NCBI GenBank assembly: GCA_024763595.1
Contig: JANTFK010000016.1
Coordinates: 1-17,787, forward strand
Length of the DNA: 17,787 nucleotides
Source: Bacteroidales bacterium
Lineage (GTDB): Bacteria; Bacteroidota; Bacteroidia; Bacteroidales; GCA-2748055
Direction of reading: 5' to 3'
Below the pieces are notes generated by a model. It worked only from the letters and a program-made list of their open reading frames with translations. It was not told the origin of the DNA and searched no databases. The position numbers and the translations under genes were made by a program. Shown here one piece after another: positions 1 to 8,384 of the stretch (position 1 is its first letter; each line of letters starts with the position of its first letter).

Positions 1-1196
1 ATGTGAAATACATTCCCTCCATCCTGAAAATGCTGGGAGCTGAACTGCCCGGGCTGGTCAATATAGCTACCCATGCGGATGCCGGTGAAGATACATTTGA
101 TGAGTTATGGGAGCAGATATCCCAGTGGCATACCAGTCCTTCCGGGATGTTTCCTGTCCTTGCGGCCCGGGAAGTGGAAAAGGGGAACCGGGATCAGATT
201 CCCCGGGCGGAGGCCGGTATGGGAGCCCTGTTAAGGGCTTATAATCACGAGACAGGCATGTGGAGGCCCGAGCCGCTAGAGGGTTTTCCCTGGAAAGCCT
301 ATGAACCGTCCAGCGGGTTTAAAATTATCTCCCGTATCTGTGGATATATCGGCATGGAAAATTTCCCCCGGGAGGTCCTGGAAAAATCCATTGACAACCT
401 GCTTGACCATAAAAGTGAGCTTTATGCCGAGGTGGCCACCGCACGTAACTATGGAGAGACCATGGCCCACTACCTGATGCTTACCGATTACAGGCATGAC
501 GAACTGCTGGATGCCATGGAGGGTTGTCTCGAGGGGTTTCATGATCCTGAATTATGGGTAGAGACCGCTTCCAGCGGATACGCTCTTTTCGGGTCCGGAA
601 TGATCGGGGCCTTCATGAACTGGAAAGATCTGCCATTCGACCGGGCGTTGCAGCAATGGTTTCGTTTTGAACATGGTTGTACGATGAAAAACAGGTTCGT
701 TGCCGGTCCGTACGGTAACTGGGTCAATGTGATTCCCAAAGAGCCACAGGCCATTTTCGGACATCCTGAATACGATGTGCGTCGATACGGTATCAAGGCC
801 CGTAATCAGGCACACTGGGCCAAAAAGATCACCCTGCTTGTCCCGCAGCAGGAGGTCCGGTTGAGACTGGCCGCTGATGGAGAAACCGGCGAAGGCACCT
901 TCACTTTTACACTTACCGGGGAGCAGTTTGCCACCATGCAGGAACCCTGCCTGAAAGCTACCTGGAGCGGGGCATATGACATTTCGCTCAATGGGGAGCC
1001 GGTAAAGCAGGTGCGTTATAATCTGCCTGTTGCTACAGCAGGCTGGTATATTCCGCAGCCGGCCTGCAAAACCCTGCATACCGGGGAGAACAGTATCACA
1101 GTCAGGCTGATTGGTCCGGGAAAGGAACCAAAACCGGGGGCCCCCTTGGCGGAAAGGGCTTCTTTTATCCGCATCGGCCTGATACAGTGGCAGTAA
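1..1196 (+). CDS. Unrecognised protein, 5'-truncated by window edge; probable glycoside-active helical barrel plus beta domain
   Basis: The frame is open at the left edge and 397 residues are visible. A GTG at position 3 could be a start, but there is no signal peptide or ribosome-binding context and the protein begins abruptly, so I treat it as truncated. I do not recognise the family. Roughly the first 260 visible residues look alpha-helical with spaced aromatic and Gly-rich turns (for example GMWRPEP, NYGETMAHY, ETASSGYALFGSG), reminiscent of the alpha/alpha toroids of some polysaccharide lyases and glycosidases. From about residue 265 the sequence becomes beta-rich (TFTFTLTG, YDISLNG, NSITVRLIG), like a C-terminal jelly-roll or galactose-binding module. 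It ends with TAA 31 bp before the rhamnosidase gene on the same strand, so co-transcription is likely. A role in glycan breakdown is inferred from fold impression and neighbours only; no catalytic residues can be assigned. Confidence 0.6.
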   Translation, partial: VKYIPSILKMLGAELPGLVNIATHADAGEDTFDELWEQISQWHTSPSGMFPVLAAREVEKGNRDQIPRAEAGMGALLRAYNHETGMWRPEPLEGFPWKAYEPSSGFKIISRICGYIGMENFPREVLEKSIDNLLDHKSELYAEVATARNYGETMAHYLMLTDYRHDELLDAMEGCLEGFHDPELWVETASSGYALFGSGMIGAFMNWKDLPFDRALQQWFRFEHGCTMKNRFVAGPYGNWVNVIPKEPQAIFGHPEYDVRRYGIKARNQAHWAKKITLLVPQQEVRLRLAADGETGEGTFTFTLTGEQFATMQEPCLKATWSGAYDISLNGEPVKQVRYNLPVATAGWYIPQPACKTLHTGENSITVRLIGPGKEPKPGAPLAERASFIRIGLIQWQ

Positions 1197-1227
1197 TGGT
1201 ATTATTTGATGTGATACACAAAAGCAT

Positions 1228-3918
1228 ATGATGCAACTTGTTAAAATAATTACACTTTTTGCTGTATGTACCCTTGCAGGCTGTACAGGGGATCCTGCAC
1301 CGGCTCCTGATCATGCACCGGCTTCTGATAATACCCGGAAGCCCTGGGCATACTGGTGGTGGCACGGGAGCTCGGTCACTCGCGAAGGTATCAAAGAGAA
1401 CCTGAAGGCCTATAGCGAGGCCGGCATCGGGGGGTTGCATATCGTACCTATTTACGGAGTGGAAGGGGATGATGAAAACTTCATCGATTACCTCTCTCCC
1501 GGGTGGATGGAGATGCTGATTTATACGGTCAGCGAAGCAACAAAGCTCGGCATGGGCATCGATATGACCACGGGGACCGGCTGGCCCTTTGGCGGGCCGG
1601 GAATATCCCATTCCTATTCGGCAAAAAAGTTTGAACTGAAAAGATCCGGCCAATGGGATACGTTGACGGTGGAAGGGAATACCGCAGGAACGACAGGGAC
1701 TACCGACGGCATCGTCCTGCTAAGGGATACCGGTTATACCCTTGTGATGAAGCCTACCGGGCAAATGGTAAAAAGGGCCGCTCCCGGAGGGGAGGGGCTG
1801 GTCATCGATTACTTTAATAAAGATGCCCTGGATCACTATTTCAGGCGTTTTGAGGATGCATTTGGCAAAGCGCACTTTACATCAGGCAGGGTCCGTGCAT
1901 TTTACAACGACTCCTATGAAGTGTACCATGCCAATATCACCGGGGATTTCCCCGGGGAATTCAGGGAACGCAGGGGGTATGACCTGGCGGATCACCTTCC
2001 GGTCATGGCGGACAGTGTGCGGACATATCTGCAGGAACGGATTGCTACCGATTATTGTGAAACCATTTCGGACCTGTTATACGAAGAGTTTGCCGGGAAC
2101 TGGGTGGATAAGTGCCACGCACTGGGGATGCTGACCCGCTATCAGGCACATGGATCCCCCGGCAACCTGCTGGATCTGTATGCAGTGGCAGATATCCCGG
2201 AAACAGAAGTATTCGGTGTAAACGGGTTCTCTTTCCCGGGCCTGAGAAAGGACCCGGATGCCCCGGCCAGCTGGGTGCCCCCCGATCCGCTGATCATGAA
2301 GTTTGCATCTTCAGCGGCACATGTAAAAGCGCATAAGCTGGTCTCTTCCGAAACCGCCACCTGGCTGGGGGGCCATTTCAAAGTGGCGCTCTCCCAGGTT
2401 AAACCTCAGGTGGATGAGCTTTTCACGGTAGGCATCAACCATATCATTTATCATGGGATAACCTACAATCCGCCGGAAAGGCCTTTCCCGGGAAGGCTCT
2501 ATTATGCCTCAACAAATTTTGGCACCAGGTCCCATTTCTGGCACGAATTACCGGCATTAAACCATTACATTGAACAGTGTCAGGGCATTTTGCAGAACAC
2601 GGAACCCCTGCATGATGTGCTTGTCTATTTTCCCATCCATGATATATGGGCCCGCAGGGCGGTGGGAGAGCTGGCATACCTGCAGGTACATAACACACCT
2701 GAGTGGTTTGACGGAACCGGTTTCAGTACCGTTGTTCATCAGCTCTGGAACCGGGGTTTCACATTTGATTATGTTTCGGACAGGATGCTGGCAGAAGCCC
2801 GGGTGGATAATCATTCAGTCTCTTTTGAAGGAAGGGCACATCCCGGGGGAGGGGTACACTATCGAACCATTGTGGTCCCTTCCTGTAAATATATGCCGGC
2901 AGGCACCATGCAGGTGCTTCGTGACCTGGCGGCAAAAGGGGCAAGGATTATATTTCACGGGGCCCTGCCCGATAGTGTCCCGGGCTTTTACCGTTATAAA
3001 GAGCGCCAGAAGGAAATGGAATCGCTGAAAGCGCAAATCTTTCCCATGATATCCATTACAACAGATCTGCCGGATGAACTGCTGAAAAGCGGTATTGTCA
3101 ATGAAGAACTTGCTGAAGCGGGATTGAGGTTTATCCGGAAAAAGGGAACCGGCGGAGTGGTCTATTTTGTTTCCAATCTTTCCGGCCGGTTTCACAAGGG
3201 CCCTATCCGTCTGGCTACCCGGGCCCGGTATGTGGAGATTTTTGATCCCCTTACCGGGAAAAAGGGGCTGGCGCAATCCGAAAACAGGGGCGGTGGAACA
3301 GAGATCCTGCTGCAGATGGAACCGGGGAGCTCCCTTTTTCTGTTTTGCCATCGTAAGAGACCCGGGGGTCATTTGGTCCAATGGTCCTGTGAGGAGGTTG
3401 GCGAAACGGCACCCCTGACCATTGGATCAGCCTGGAGGGTTACACCTGTAAGCGGCGGACCTCTCCTGCCGGAACCGGTGCAGATTGAAAAGCTGGTATC
3501 CTGGGTGCAGTTTGGTGGCGACTGGGAGACCTTCGGCGGGAAAGCAATCTATACCACACATTTTGAACTTGATCCGGACTACCTGGGAAAGCCGGTCAGG
3601 TTACAGCTGGGGGATGTCAGGGAAACGGCCCGGGTTACGGTCAATGGCCGGGAGATGGGATTGCTGTGGTGCATCCCGTACACCGTAACCCTTCCGCCCG
3701 GTACCCTGCAAAGGAACAATACCATGGAAATCGAAGTGACGAATCTTTCATTCAACCGGGTAAAAGCGCTGGAAGAAGCAGGCGTGCCATGGAGAAACTA
3801 TTATCATACCCCTTTCATGAGCATTGAGGGCAAACCCTACGACATATCGGGTAAATCATATGTGGCGTCGGGCTTACTGGATGATATCCGGTTAATACCA
3901 TTAAAAGAAAATCTATGA
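1228..3918 (+). CDS. GH106-family alpha-L-rhamnosidase-like lipoprotein
   Basis: This is an 896-residue putative exo-glycosidase of the GH106 alpha-L-rhamnosidase type, which releases terminal rhamnose from plant or algal glycans and glycosides. Residues 1-19 are a lipoprotein signal with lipobox LAGC (Cys19), so the enzyme should be anchored to a membrane facing the periplasm or outside. The mature N-terminus lacks a clear acidic surface-export motif, so its side is uncertain. Family hallmarks are YWWWHGS near residue 45, the MTTGTGWPFGGP segment near 112-123, SSET with Glu375, LSQVKP near 388, and the INHIIYHG block near 402-409. Glu375 is a candidate catalytic acid by family comparison. 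The last 150 or so residues form a galactose-binding-like beta domain (GDWETFGGKA, then VTNLSFNRVK). Two adjacent ATGs (1228 and 1231) could both start it. The last codons overlap the next gene by 4 bp (ATGA). Fold assignment is firm; rhamnose specificity is inferred from the family. Confidence 0.88.
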   Translation: MMQLVKIITLFAVCTLAGCTGDPAPAPDHAPASDNTRKPWAYWWWHGSSVTREGIKENLKAYSEAGIGGLHIVPIYGVEGDDENFIDYLSPGWMEMLIYTVSEATKLGMGIDMTTGTGWPFGGPGISHSYSAKKFELKRSGQWDTLTVEGNTAGTTGTTDGIVLLRDTGYTLVMKPTGQMVKRAAPGGEGLVIDYFNKDALDHYFRRFEDAFGKAHFTSGRVRAFYNDSYEVYHANITGDFPGEFRERRGYDLADHLPVMADSVRTYLQERIATDYCETISDLLYEEFAGNWVDKCHALGMLTRYQAHGSPGNLLDLYAVADIPETEVFGVNGFSFPGLRKDPDAPASWVPPDPLIMKFASSAAHVKAHKLVSSETATWLGGHFKVALSQVKPQVDELFTVGINHIIYHGITYNPPERPFPGRLYYASTNFGTRSHFWHELPALNHYIEQCQGILQNTEPLHDVLVYFPIHDIWARRAVGELAYLQVHNTPEWFDGTGFSTVVHQLWNRGFTFDYVSDRMLAEARVDNHSVSFEGRAHPGGGVHYRTIVVPSCKYMPAGTMQVLRDLAAKGARIIFHGALPDSVPGFYRYKERQKEMESLKAQIFPMISITTDLPDELLKSGIVNEELAEAGLRFIRKKGTGGVVYFVSNLSGRFHKGPIRLATRARYVEIFDPLTGKKGLAQSENRGGGTEILLQMEPGSSLFLFCHRKRPGGHLVQWSCEEVGETAPLTIGSAWRVTPVSGGPLLPEPVQIEKLVSWVQFGGDWETFGGKAIYTTHFELDPDYLGKPVRLQLGDVRETARVTVNGREMGLLWCIPYTVTLPPGTLQRNNTMEIEVTNLSFNRVKALEEAGVPWRNYYHTPFMSIEGKPYDISGKSYVASGLLDDIRLIPLKENL

Positions 3919-4994
3919 TCACTATACAGGCGAGTATTTCAAAAGGATGGCTGAGCAAACACGGCTCATTTTATTTTCCATCCAAATATTACCATGATCC
4001 CCTCTTCAGGCGGGAAGAAGACAGCAGAATAAACAGTTTTGTCAGGGAACGGTTTCCTGATACGGCTATCTACAACATGGAAAGCAACCTTGTACAGGCA
4101 GCCTTTGTGCAGGAGAATCACGTACTGGTGGGAGCAATCCAACCCAATATGATCCTGGCAGCTTTGCTGGGGGCTGAATTCTCCTTTTTCGAAGATAAAG
4201 ACGCGGATGTACGGGGAAGACCACTGGAGAAGATTGCGGATAAAAAGGAACTGCCACCCGTGGATTCCATACTGGAGCATCCGCTGGTCGTGGAGCTGGA
4301 TCAGCAAATCAGGGATATCACCACAGGGTATCCCCAATTAAGGGTGATTCCCCCGTTTTTCTGGGATACATCGGGACGGGCCACCATTCACGGGATCGTC
4401 ACCACTTCATTGAAACTTACGGGTGATATGATCATGACGCTGATGATCACCGATCCGGAGCTGGCTCATGCGATTCATCAGTGGATCGTGGATGCATACC
4501 TGACTCTGATCTTTCATTTTGCCGGCCCGGGTCATTTGGAAATCACATCGGTCCATGTGGGAGAGTGTGCCGGTACCATGGTTTCATCCGAATTGTATGA
4601 AGAATTCGTCATACCCTATATCAATCAGCTGGGGAGCCGCTTGGGAATTGTACGCCTGCACTCTTGCGGATTTTCAGATCATCTGATTTCTCCGGCTCTG
4701 AAAATAGATAACCTGGGAATTTTCGATACGGGTTCTGATACCTCCATAAAAAAGATAAGAGAGGTTCTGGGAAAGGAGCTGGAAATTAATGTGGCACCCC
4801 CGGTCAGGTTGTTACAGGAGGGTGCCCCGGAATCCGGGATCCTGGAATGGCTCGATAAAACGCTGGTGGAAAACAGGGGAGGGCCACTGAAAATCGTCTA
4901 CCATATGGAGCCGGATTATGAGGTGGCTAACTGCCTTGCGCTGCACAGGGAGCTGGAAAACAGGGGGCTGATCAAACCGGGACGGATATATTAA
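3915..4994 (+). CDS. Uroporphyrinogen decarboxylase-family protein (MtaA/CmuA-like putative methyltransferase)
   Basis: This complete 359-residue protein has the UROD TIM-barrel fold. It is more like the corrinoid:thiol or corrinoid:folate methyltransferase branch (MtaA, MtbA, CmuA) than haem-pathway HemE. Visible signatures are the LGAEFSFFED segment (85-94), the VHVGECAG turn (213-220), SSELYEEFVIPY (224-235), and an HSCG motif with His249 and Cys251. In MtaA-type enzymes His-X-Cys plus a distal Cys bind the zinc that activates the thiol. Here the expected distal position (about 79 residues on) holds His330, and the nearest Cys is 340. The N-terminus lacks the arginine-rich and PDR-type motifs expected of HemE. 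The start codon overlaps the rhamnosidase stop (ATGA), so translation is probably coupled. A cytoplasmic methyl-transfer step on a product of the same pathway is an inference. No corrinoid-binding partner protein lies in the window. Confidence 0.8.
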   Translation: MITIQASISKGWLSKHGSFYFPSKYYHDPLFRREEDSRINSFVRERFPDTAIYNMESNLVQAAFVQENHVLVGAIQPNMILAALLGAEFSFFEDKDADVRGRPLEKIADKKELPPVDSILEHPLVVELDQQIRDITTGYPQLRVIPPFFWDTSGRATIHGIVTTSLKLTGDMIMTLMITDPELAHAIHQWIVDAYLTLIFHFAGPGHLEITSVHVGECAGTMVSSELYEEFVIPYINQLGSRLGIVRLHSCGFSDHLISPALKIDNLGIFDTGSDTSIKKIREVLGKELEINVAPPVRLLQEGAPESGILEWLDKTLVENRGGPLKIVYHMEPDYEVANCLALHRELENRGLIKPGRIY

Positions 4995-5000
4995 TGATGC

Positions 5001-6278
5001 ATGAATAAACCACAGCACAACAGGTTGTTGAAAAGACTCTGGCTGATGCTGCTGGCCATTGGCCCGGGCATCTTTTGTATCGGTTATACAATCGGTACCG
5101 GAAGTGTGACGGCCATGGCCAAAGCGGGAAGCGAATATGGTATGCAGCTGCTATGGGTGCTGGTATTAAGCGTATTTTTCGCATGGGTGCTCATGGAGGC
5201 TTATGGCAGGTATGCCGTGGTTACCGGGGACACTGCGATCCATAGTATCAGGAAGAAGATCAGGCACGGAAAGCTTCTTGCCATACTCATTGTAGTGGGT
5301 GTTGTGGTGGGACAATGGAACTCACTGGCCGGGATCCTGGGGTTGTCCGCCCATGCCATTTATGAATTAGTACACCTTTTTTTCCCGGAAACAGTAGCGG
5401 AAAACTACTGGGCCATCCTGGGGATTGCAGTTTTCTTAATATTGGTTTTATACGGATTGCTGCTGGTCGGGAGGTACGCTTTCTTTGAAAAGATCCTGAT
5501 CGTGTTTGTGACCATCATGGGGCTCTCCTTCCTGATCTCCATGCTGGTTGTTTTTCCTGCTCCGGCCGATATTGCAGCCGGATTAAAACCATCCATCCCC
5601 CGGGTACCGGGAGGCAAACTGATGGTGGCAGCTTTTGTGGGTACAACCATGGCAGCCCCCACATTTGTGGTCCGTCCGCTGCTCATGAAAGGGAAAGGAT
5701 GGGGCAGGGAAAACAGCAGGGAACAATCAAAAGATGCGCTGATCTCGGCCATACTGATGTTCCTGATCAGCGCTTCGGTCATGATTACCGCTACGGGTGC
5801 CCTGTTCGGGGAAGGCAGACCGATCGTAAAGGTGCTGGATATGGTCTATACACTGGAGCCTGTAGCCGGTAAATTTGCAGTGGCCATCTTTGTGCTGGGA
5901 ACACTGAGTGCCGGGTTATCATCCATTTTTCCCATATTGATGGTGGCTCCGCTGTTAATTGCCGATTACCGTAACGGTGAACTTGATACCGGCTCCGGTT
6001 TGTTCAAGATTCTGACAGCCATAGCAGCTGTTTTCGGACTGGTTGTTCCCGTTATGGGAGCCAATCCCATTGCGGCCCAGATTGCAACCCAGGTAGCCAA
6101 TGTGTTTGTCCTGCCCCTGGTCATAGGAGTTATTATCTATCTGGTCAATAACCGGAAAGAGATGGGAGATAAGCACAGGGCCGGCATCTGGCTGAACACC
6201 GGTCTGTTTGCTGCTTTCATTTTTTCTTGTTTCATTGCATATAACGGAGTAGTGGCGCTGCAGGCGCTGCTAAAATAA
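5001..6278 (+). CDS. Nramp-fold (MntH/SLC11-like) transporter lacking canonical metal-site motifs
   Basis: This 425-residue inner-membrane protein has about 11 hydrophobic segments. It aligns with Nramp divalent-metal transporters across the first helices (IGPGIFCIGY at 20-29, then GMQLLWVLVLS at 47-57). The unwound part of TM1, where Nramp proteins carry DPGN, reads TIGTGSV here (30-36). The TM6 MPH motif is replaced by TTMAAPT (215-221). The Asp, Asn and Met that coordinate Mn or Fe are therefore absent, and transport of a transition metal is doubtful. It may carry a hydrated ion such as Mg, or a quite different solute, as proposed for other divergent Nramp branches. The gene begins 6 bp after the UROD-like gene and ends 8 bp before the hydrolase gene, so it belongs to the same operon. 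That favours a role in uptake or export linked to glycoside breakdown. Family placement is solid; substrate is unknown. Confidence 0.82.
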   Translation: MNKPQHNRLLKRLWLMLLAIGPGIFCIGYTIGTGSVTAMAKAGSEYGMQLLWVLVLSVFFAWVLMEAYGRYAVVTGDTAIHSIRKKIRHGKLLAILIVVGVVVGQWNSLAGILGLSAHAIYELVHLFFPETVAENYWAILGIAVFLILVLYGLLLVGRYAFFEKILIVFVTIMGLSFLISMLVVFPAPADIAAGLKPSIPRVPGGKLMVAAFVGTTMAAPTFVVRPLLMKGKGWGRENSREQSKDALISAILMFLISASVMITATGALFGEGRPIVKVLDMVYTLEPVAGKFAVAIFVLGTLSAGLSSIFPILMVAPLLIADYRNGELDTGSGLFKILTAIAAVFGLVVPVMGANPIAAQIATQVANVFVLPLVIGVIIYLVNNRKEMGDKHRAGIWLNTGLFAAFIFSCFIAYNGVVALQALLK

Positions 6279-6286
6279 AACGGCAA

Positions 6287-7291
6287 ATGATGGACAGATT
6301 TCATTTTTTTCTCAGATTCCTCCTTCTTCCCGCCATGGTCATGGCCGCCGGAACATCACACCTGTGCCGGGCGCAGGTTAGATTTGATGACACCACCAAT
6401 GTGGCCTGGGGAAAGGATTTCAGGCTGGTCGGGATCAGCTCCCCCGTGGATGGGCAGATTCAGCGGGCATATTTTTACAGGTCAACTTCCGCTGTTCCGG
6501 CTCCCCTGATCGTTAGCCTGCATACCTGGAGCGGGGATTATACGCAACCGGATCCTTTGTCCGCATTGAGCCGCTCAGCCAACCTGAATTATATCCATCC
6601 CGATTTCCGCGGGCCAGACAATACACTGGATGCTTGTTGCAGTGATCTGGCCATCAGTGATATCGATGCATCCATCACCTTTGCCATTGAGAACGGGAAT
6701 GTGGATACTTCCAGGATTTACGTGATGGGTGTTAGTGGTGGTGGCTATGCCACGCTTGCAGCCTTTATGAGATCGAAACACCGGATAAGAAAGTTTTCAG
6801 CCTGGGTACCGATCTCGGACCTGGTAGCATGGTACCGCGAAAGCAGTATCAGGAGAAACAAATATGCCGGGGATATTCTTCACTGCACGGGATCGGCAGC
6901 AGATGTGCTGGATATTGCTGTAGCCAGGAAACGGTCACCCCTGTACTGGGATACCCCGGTGGGCAAACTGGAGGATGCGGAAATCTCGGTTTATACCGGG
7001 ATCTATGACGGAATCCAGGGCAGTGTCCCCATCACCCAGACCATCAACTTTTACAACAAGGTACTGTCGGATCTGGGGGTGAAGGATTCCGCAAAATATG
7101 TTTCGGTTTATGAAAAGGCAGCACTGCTGGAGCTTCGCAGGCCGCTGGGAGATTTCGGGCAGATTGCCGGCCGGAAAGTATGCCTCCAAAAGCAATATCA
7201 ACATATTAAACTGGTCGTTTTTGAAGGAAATCATGAAATGTTACCGGAATATGCACTGCATGAACTCATACCGGCTATTCCCGTTCAGTAA
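6287..7291 (+). CDS. Secreted alpha/beta hydrolase (serine esterase/peptidase-like)
   Basis: This 334-residue serine hydrolase has a signal peptide over roughly residues 1-30, ending AQ before VRFDD, so it should act in the periplasm or outside the cell. The nucleophile elbow is GVSGGG with Ser150. A plausible oxyanion-hole segment is LHTWSGDY (79-85). The acid is probably Asp241 in GIYDG, and the general base His316 in EGNHEML. The layout fits S9-like or carbohydrate-esterase-like alpha/beta hydrolases, but specificity cannot be read from sequence. ATG codons at 6287 and 6290 are alternative starts. It sits 8 bp after the Nramp-like gene and follows a rhamnosidase lipoprotein, so removal of acyl or other ester groups from the same glycan is a reasonable inference. 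The stop is followed by 53 AT-rich bases before the next gene. Confidence 0.8.
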   Translation: MMDRFHFFLRFLLLPAMVMAAGTSHLCRAQVRFDDTTNVAWGKDFRLVGISSPVDGQIQRAYFYRSTSAVPAPLIVSLHTWSGDYTQPDPLSALSRSANLNYIHPDFRGPDNTLDACCSDLAISDIDASITFAIENGNVDTSRIYVMGVSGGGYATLAAFMRSKHRIRKFSAWVPISDLVAWYRESSIRRNKYAGDILHCTGSAADVLDIAVARKRSPLYWDTPVGKLEDAEISVYTGIYDGIQGSVPITQTINFYNKVLSDLGVKDSAKYVSVYEKAALLELRRPLGDFGQIAGRKVCLQKQYQHIKLVVFEGNHEMLPEYALHELIPAIPVQ

Positions 7292-7344
7292 ATTTCCCAA
7301 CACAATGAAATCAAGAATTAAAAAAACCAAAAAATTTTAAACAG

Positions 7345-8373
7345 ATGCAAAAACAATATAACTGGGGGATCATTGGTGCAGGAGGGATCGCCAATGTGTT
7401 CGCAACGGATCTCAAACTGCTTCCCGGTGCGAGGTTGCATGCCATCGCTTCCCGGTCCGCAGAAAGAGCAGAAGCCTTTGCTCAGAAACACCATATTCCG
7501 GTTTCTTACGGCAGCTGGGAAGAGATGGCAGCGGACCCGGATGTGGATATCGTTTATGTGGCCACCCTCCACCCGTACCATTTTGAAAACACCCTCTCCT
7601 GCCTGAAAGCAGGCAAAGCTGTGCTCTGTGAAAAGCCCATTACCATGAACAGCAGGGAACTGAAAGTGCTGGTGGATACAGCCAGGGAGAACGGGGTTTT
7701 TCTCATGGAGGCGTTATGGACCCGGTTCCTTCCTTCTGTCCTGAAGGTGCTTGAGATTGCTGAAAGCGGTGAACTGGGTGCATTGTATGATATATATGCC
7801 GATTTCGGGGAACGGATGGAATACGATCCGGATCATCGTATGTATGACCTTGCCCAGGGAGGGGGAGCCCTGCTTGATATCGGCATTTACCCCGTGTTCC
7901 TGGCTTTGCTGATGGCCGGTATTCCGGAGCGCATAGAGGCCATTGCCGGCTTTTCAGAAAACGGGGTGGATCAGCGCTGCAACATGATCCTGGAGCATAA
8001 CCAACATGTTGTATCATCATTGAATTGTACCGTCCTGGCCGATTCACCGGTGGAAGCTACCCTGGTGTTCGAAAAGGGATGGATCAGGATGGAGTCCTGG
8101 TGGCTCACGCCCGGTCCCATCACCATACACCGTCCCGGGAGGGAACCGGAATTCATGGAGTTTACTAACATGAGCCCTGACGGGGTTCCCGGGCAGGGGA
8201 AGGGTTATCAATATGAAGCAGCAGAGGTGATGCGCTGCCTGGATGAAGGGTTGACAGAAAGTCCCCTGCTGCCACTGGATTTCAGCCGGAAACTGACGGG
8301 AACACTGGACCGGATTCGTAAAATCTGCGGGATCCGCTATCCCCAGGATGATCAGGATCCCCGGGATCATTAG
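7345..8373 (+). CDS. Gfo/Idh/MocA-family oxidoreductase (dihydrodiol/D-xylose dehydrogenase-like)
   Basis: This 342-residue cytoplasmic NAD(P)-dependent dehydrogenase begins with a Rossmann fold (GAGGIA at 11-16) and has the family's CEKP motif with Lys97. The segment LMEALWTRFLP (120-130) and GGGALLDIGIYP (172-183) are typical of the dimeric dihydrodiol dehydrogenase and xylose 1-dehydrogenase branch. In that branch a Tyr (here Tyr182) takes the place of the His found in inositol dehydrogenase relatives. It probably oxidises a sugar or sugar-like diol, with Lys97 and Tyr182 at the active site. The gap of 53 bp after the hydrolase gene is larger than the other spacings. It may still be the last gene of the cluster, though I see no clear promoter in the gap. 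Its stop lies 2 bp from the stop of the convergent VTT gene. Confidence 0.87.
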   Translation: MQKQYNWGIIGAGGIANVFATDLKLLPGARLHAIASRSAERAEAFAQKHHIPVSYGSWEEMAADPDVDIVYVATLHPYHFENTLSCLKAGKAVLCEKPITMNSRELKVLVDTARENGVFLMEALWTRFLPSVLKVLEIAESGELGALYDIYADFGERMEYDPDHRMYDLAQGGGALLDIGIYPVFLALLMAGIPERIEAIAGFSENGVDQRCNMILEHNQHVVSSLNCTVLADSPVEATLVFEKGWIRMESWWLTPGPITIHRPGREPEFMEFTNMSPDGVPGQGKGYQYEAAEVMRCLDEGLTESPLLPLDFSRKLTGTLDRIRKICGIRYPQDDQDPRDH

Positions 8374-8384
8374 CTTTAATTTTT
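8348..8384 (+). terminator. Possible hairpin terminator at convergent gene ends
   Basis: A 6-bp inverted repeat, ATGATC at 8348-8353 and GATCAT at 8365-8370, brackets a GC-rich loop. On the plus strand it is followed by a T-rich tract at 8375-8384. The stem lies inside the last codons of the oxidoreductase gene, with the T tract over the end of the convergent gene. The stem is short, and overlapping palindromes (GGATCC, CCCGGG) allow other foldings, so this is only a weak candidate for ending plus-strand transcription. Confidence 0.3.

Noticed and set aside
552..1079. Minus-strand open frame of 175 codons inside the first gene
   Set aside because: It overlaps the convincing plus-strand frame, is Cys/Pro/Arg-rich and has no recognisable domain; a shadow frame.
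1200..1208. TATTATTTG upstream of the rhamnosidase gene as a Bacteroidota -7 element
   Set aside because: Spacing inside the motif is one base too long for TAnnTTTG and there is no TTTG about 20 bp upstream. An operon with the preceding gene explains the region better.
3915..4994. Assignment as HemE (haem-pathway uroporphyrinogen decarboxylase)
   Set aside because: The N-terminal arginine/PDR-type motifs of HemE are absent and the HSCG motif points to the methyltransferase branch.
7305..7340. Short Lys-rich open frame (11 codons, MKSRIKKTKKF) between the hydrolase and oxidoreductase genes
   Set aside because: It is composed mostly of A-rich sequence expected in an AT-rich gap; nothing else supports translation.
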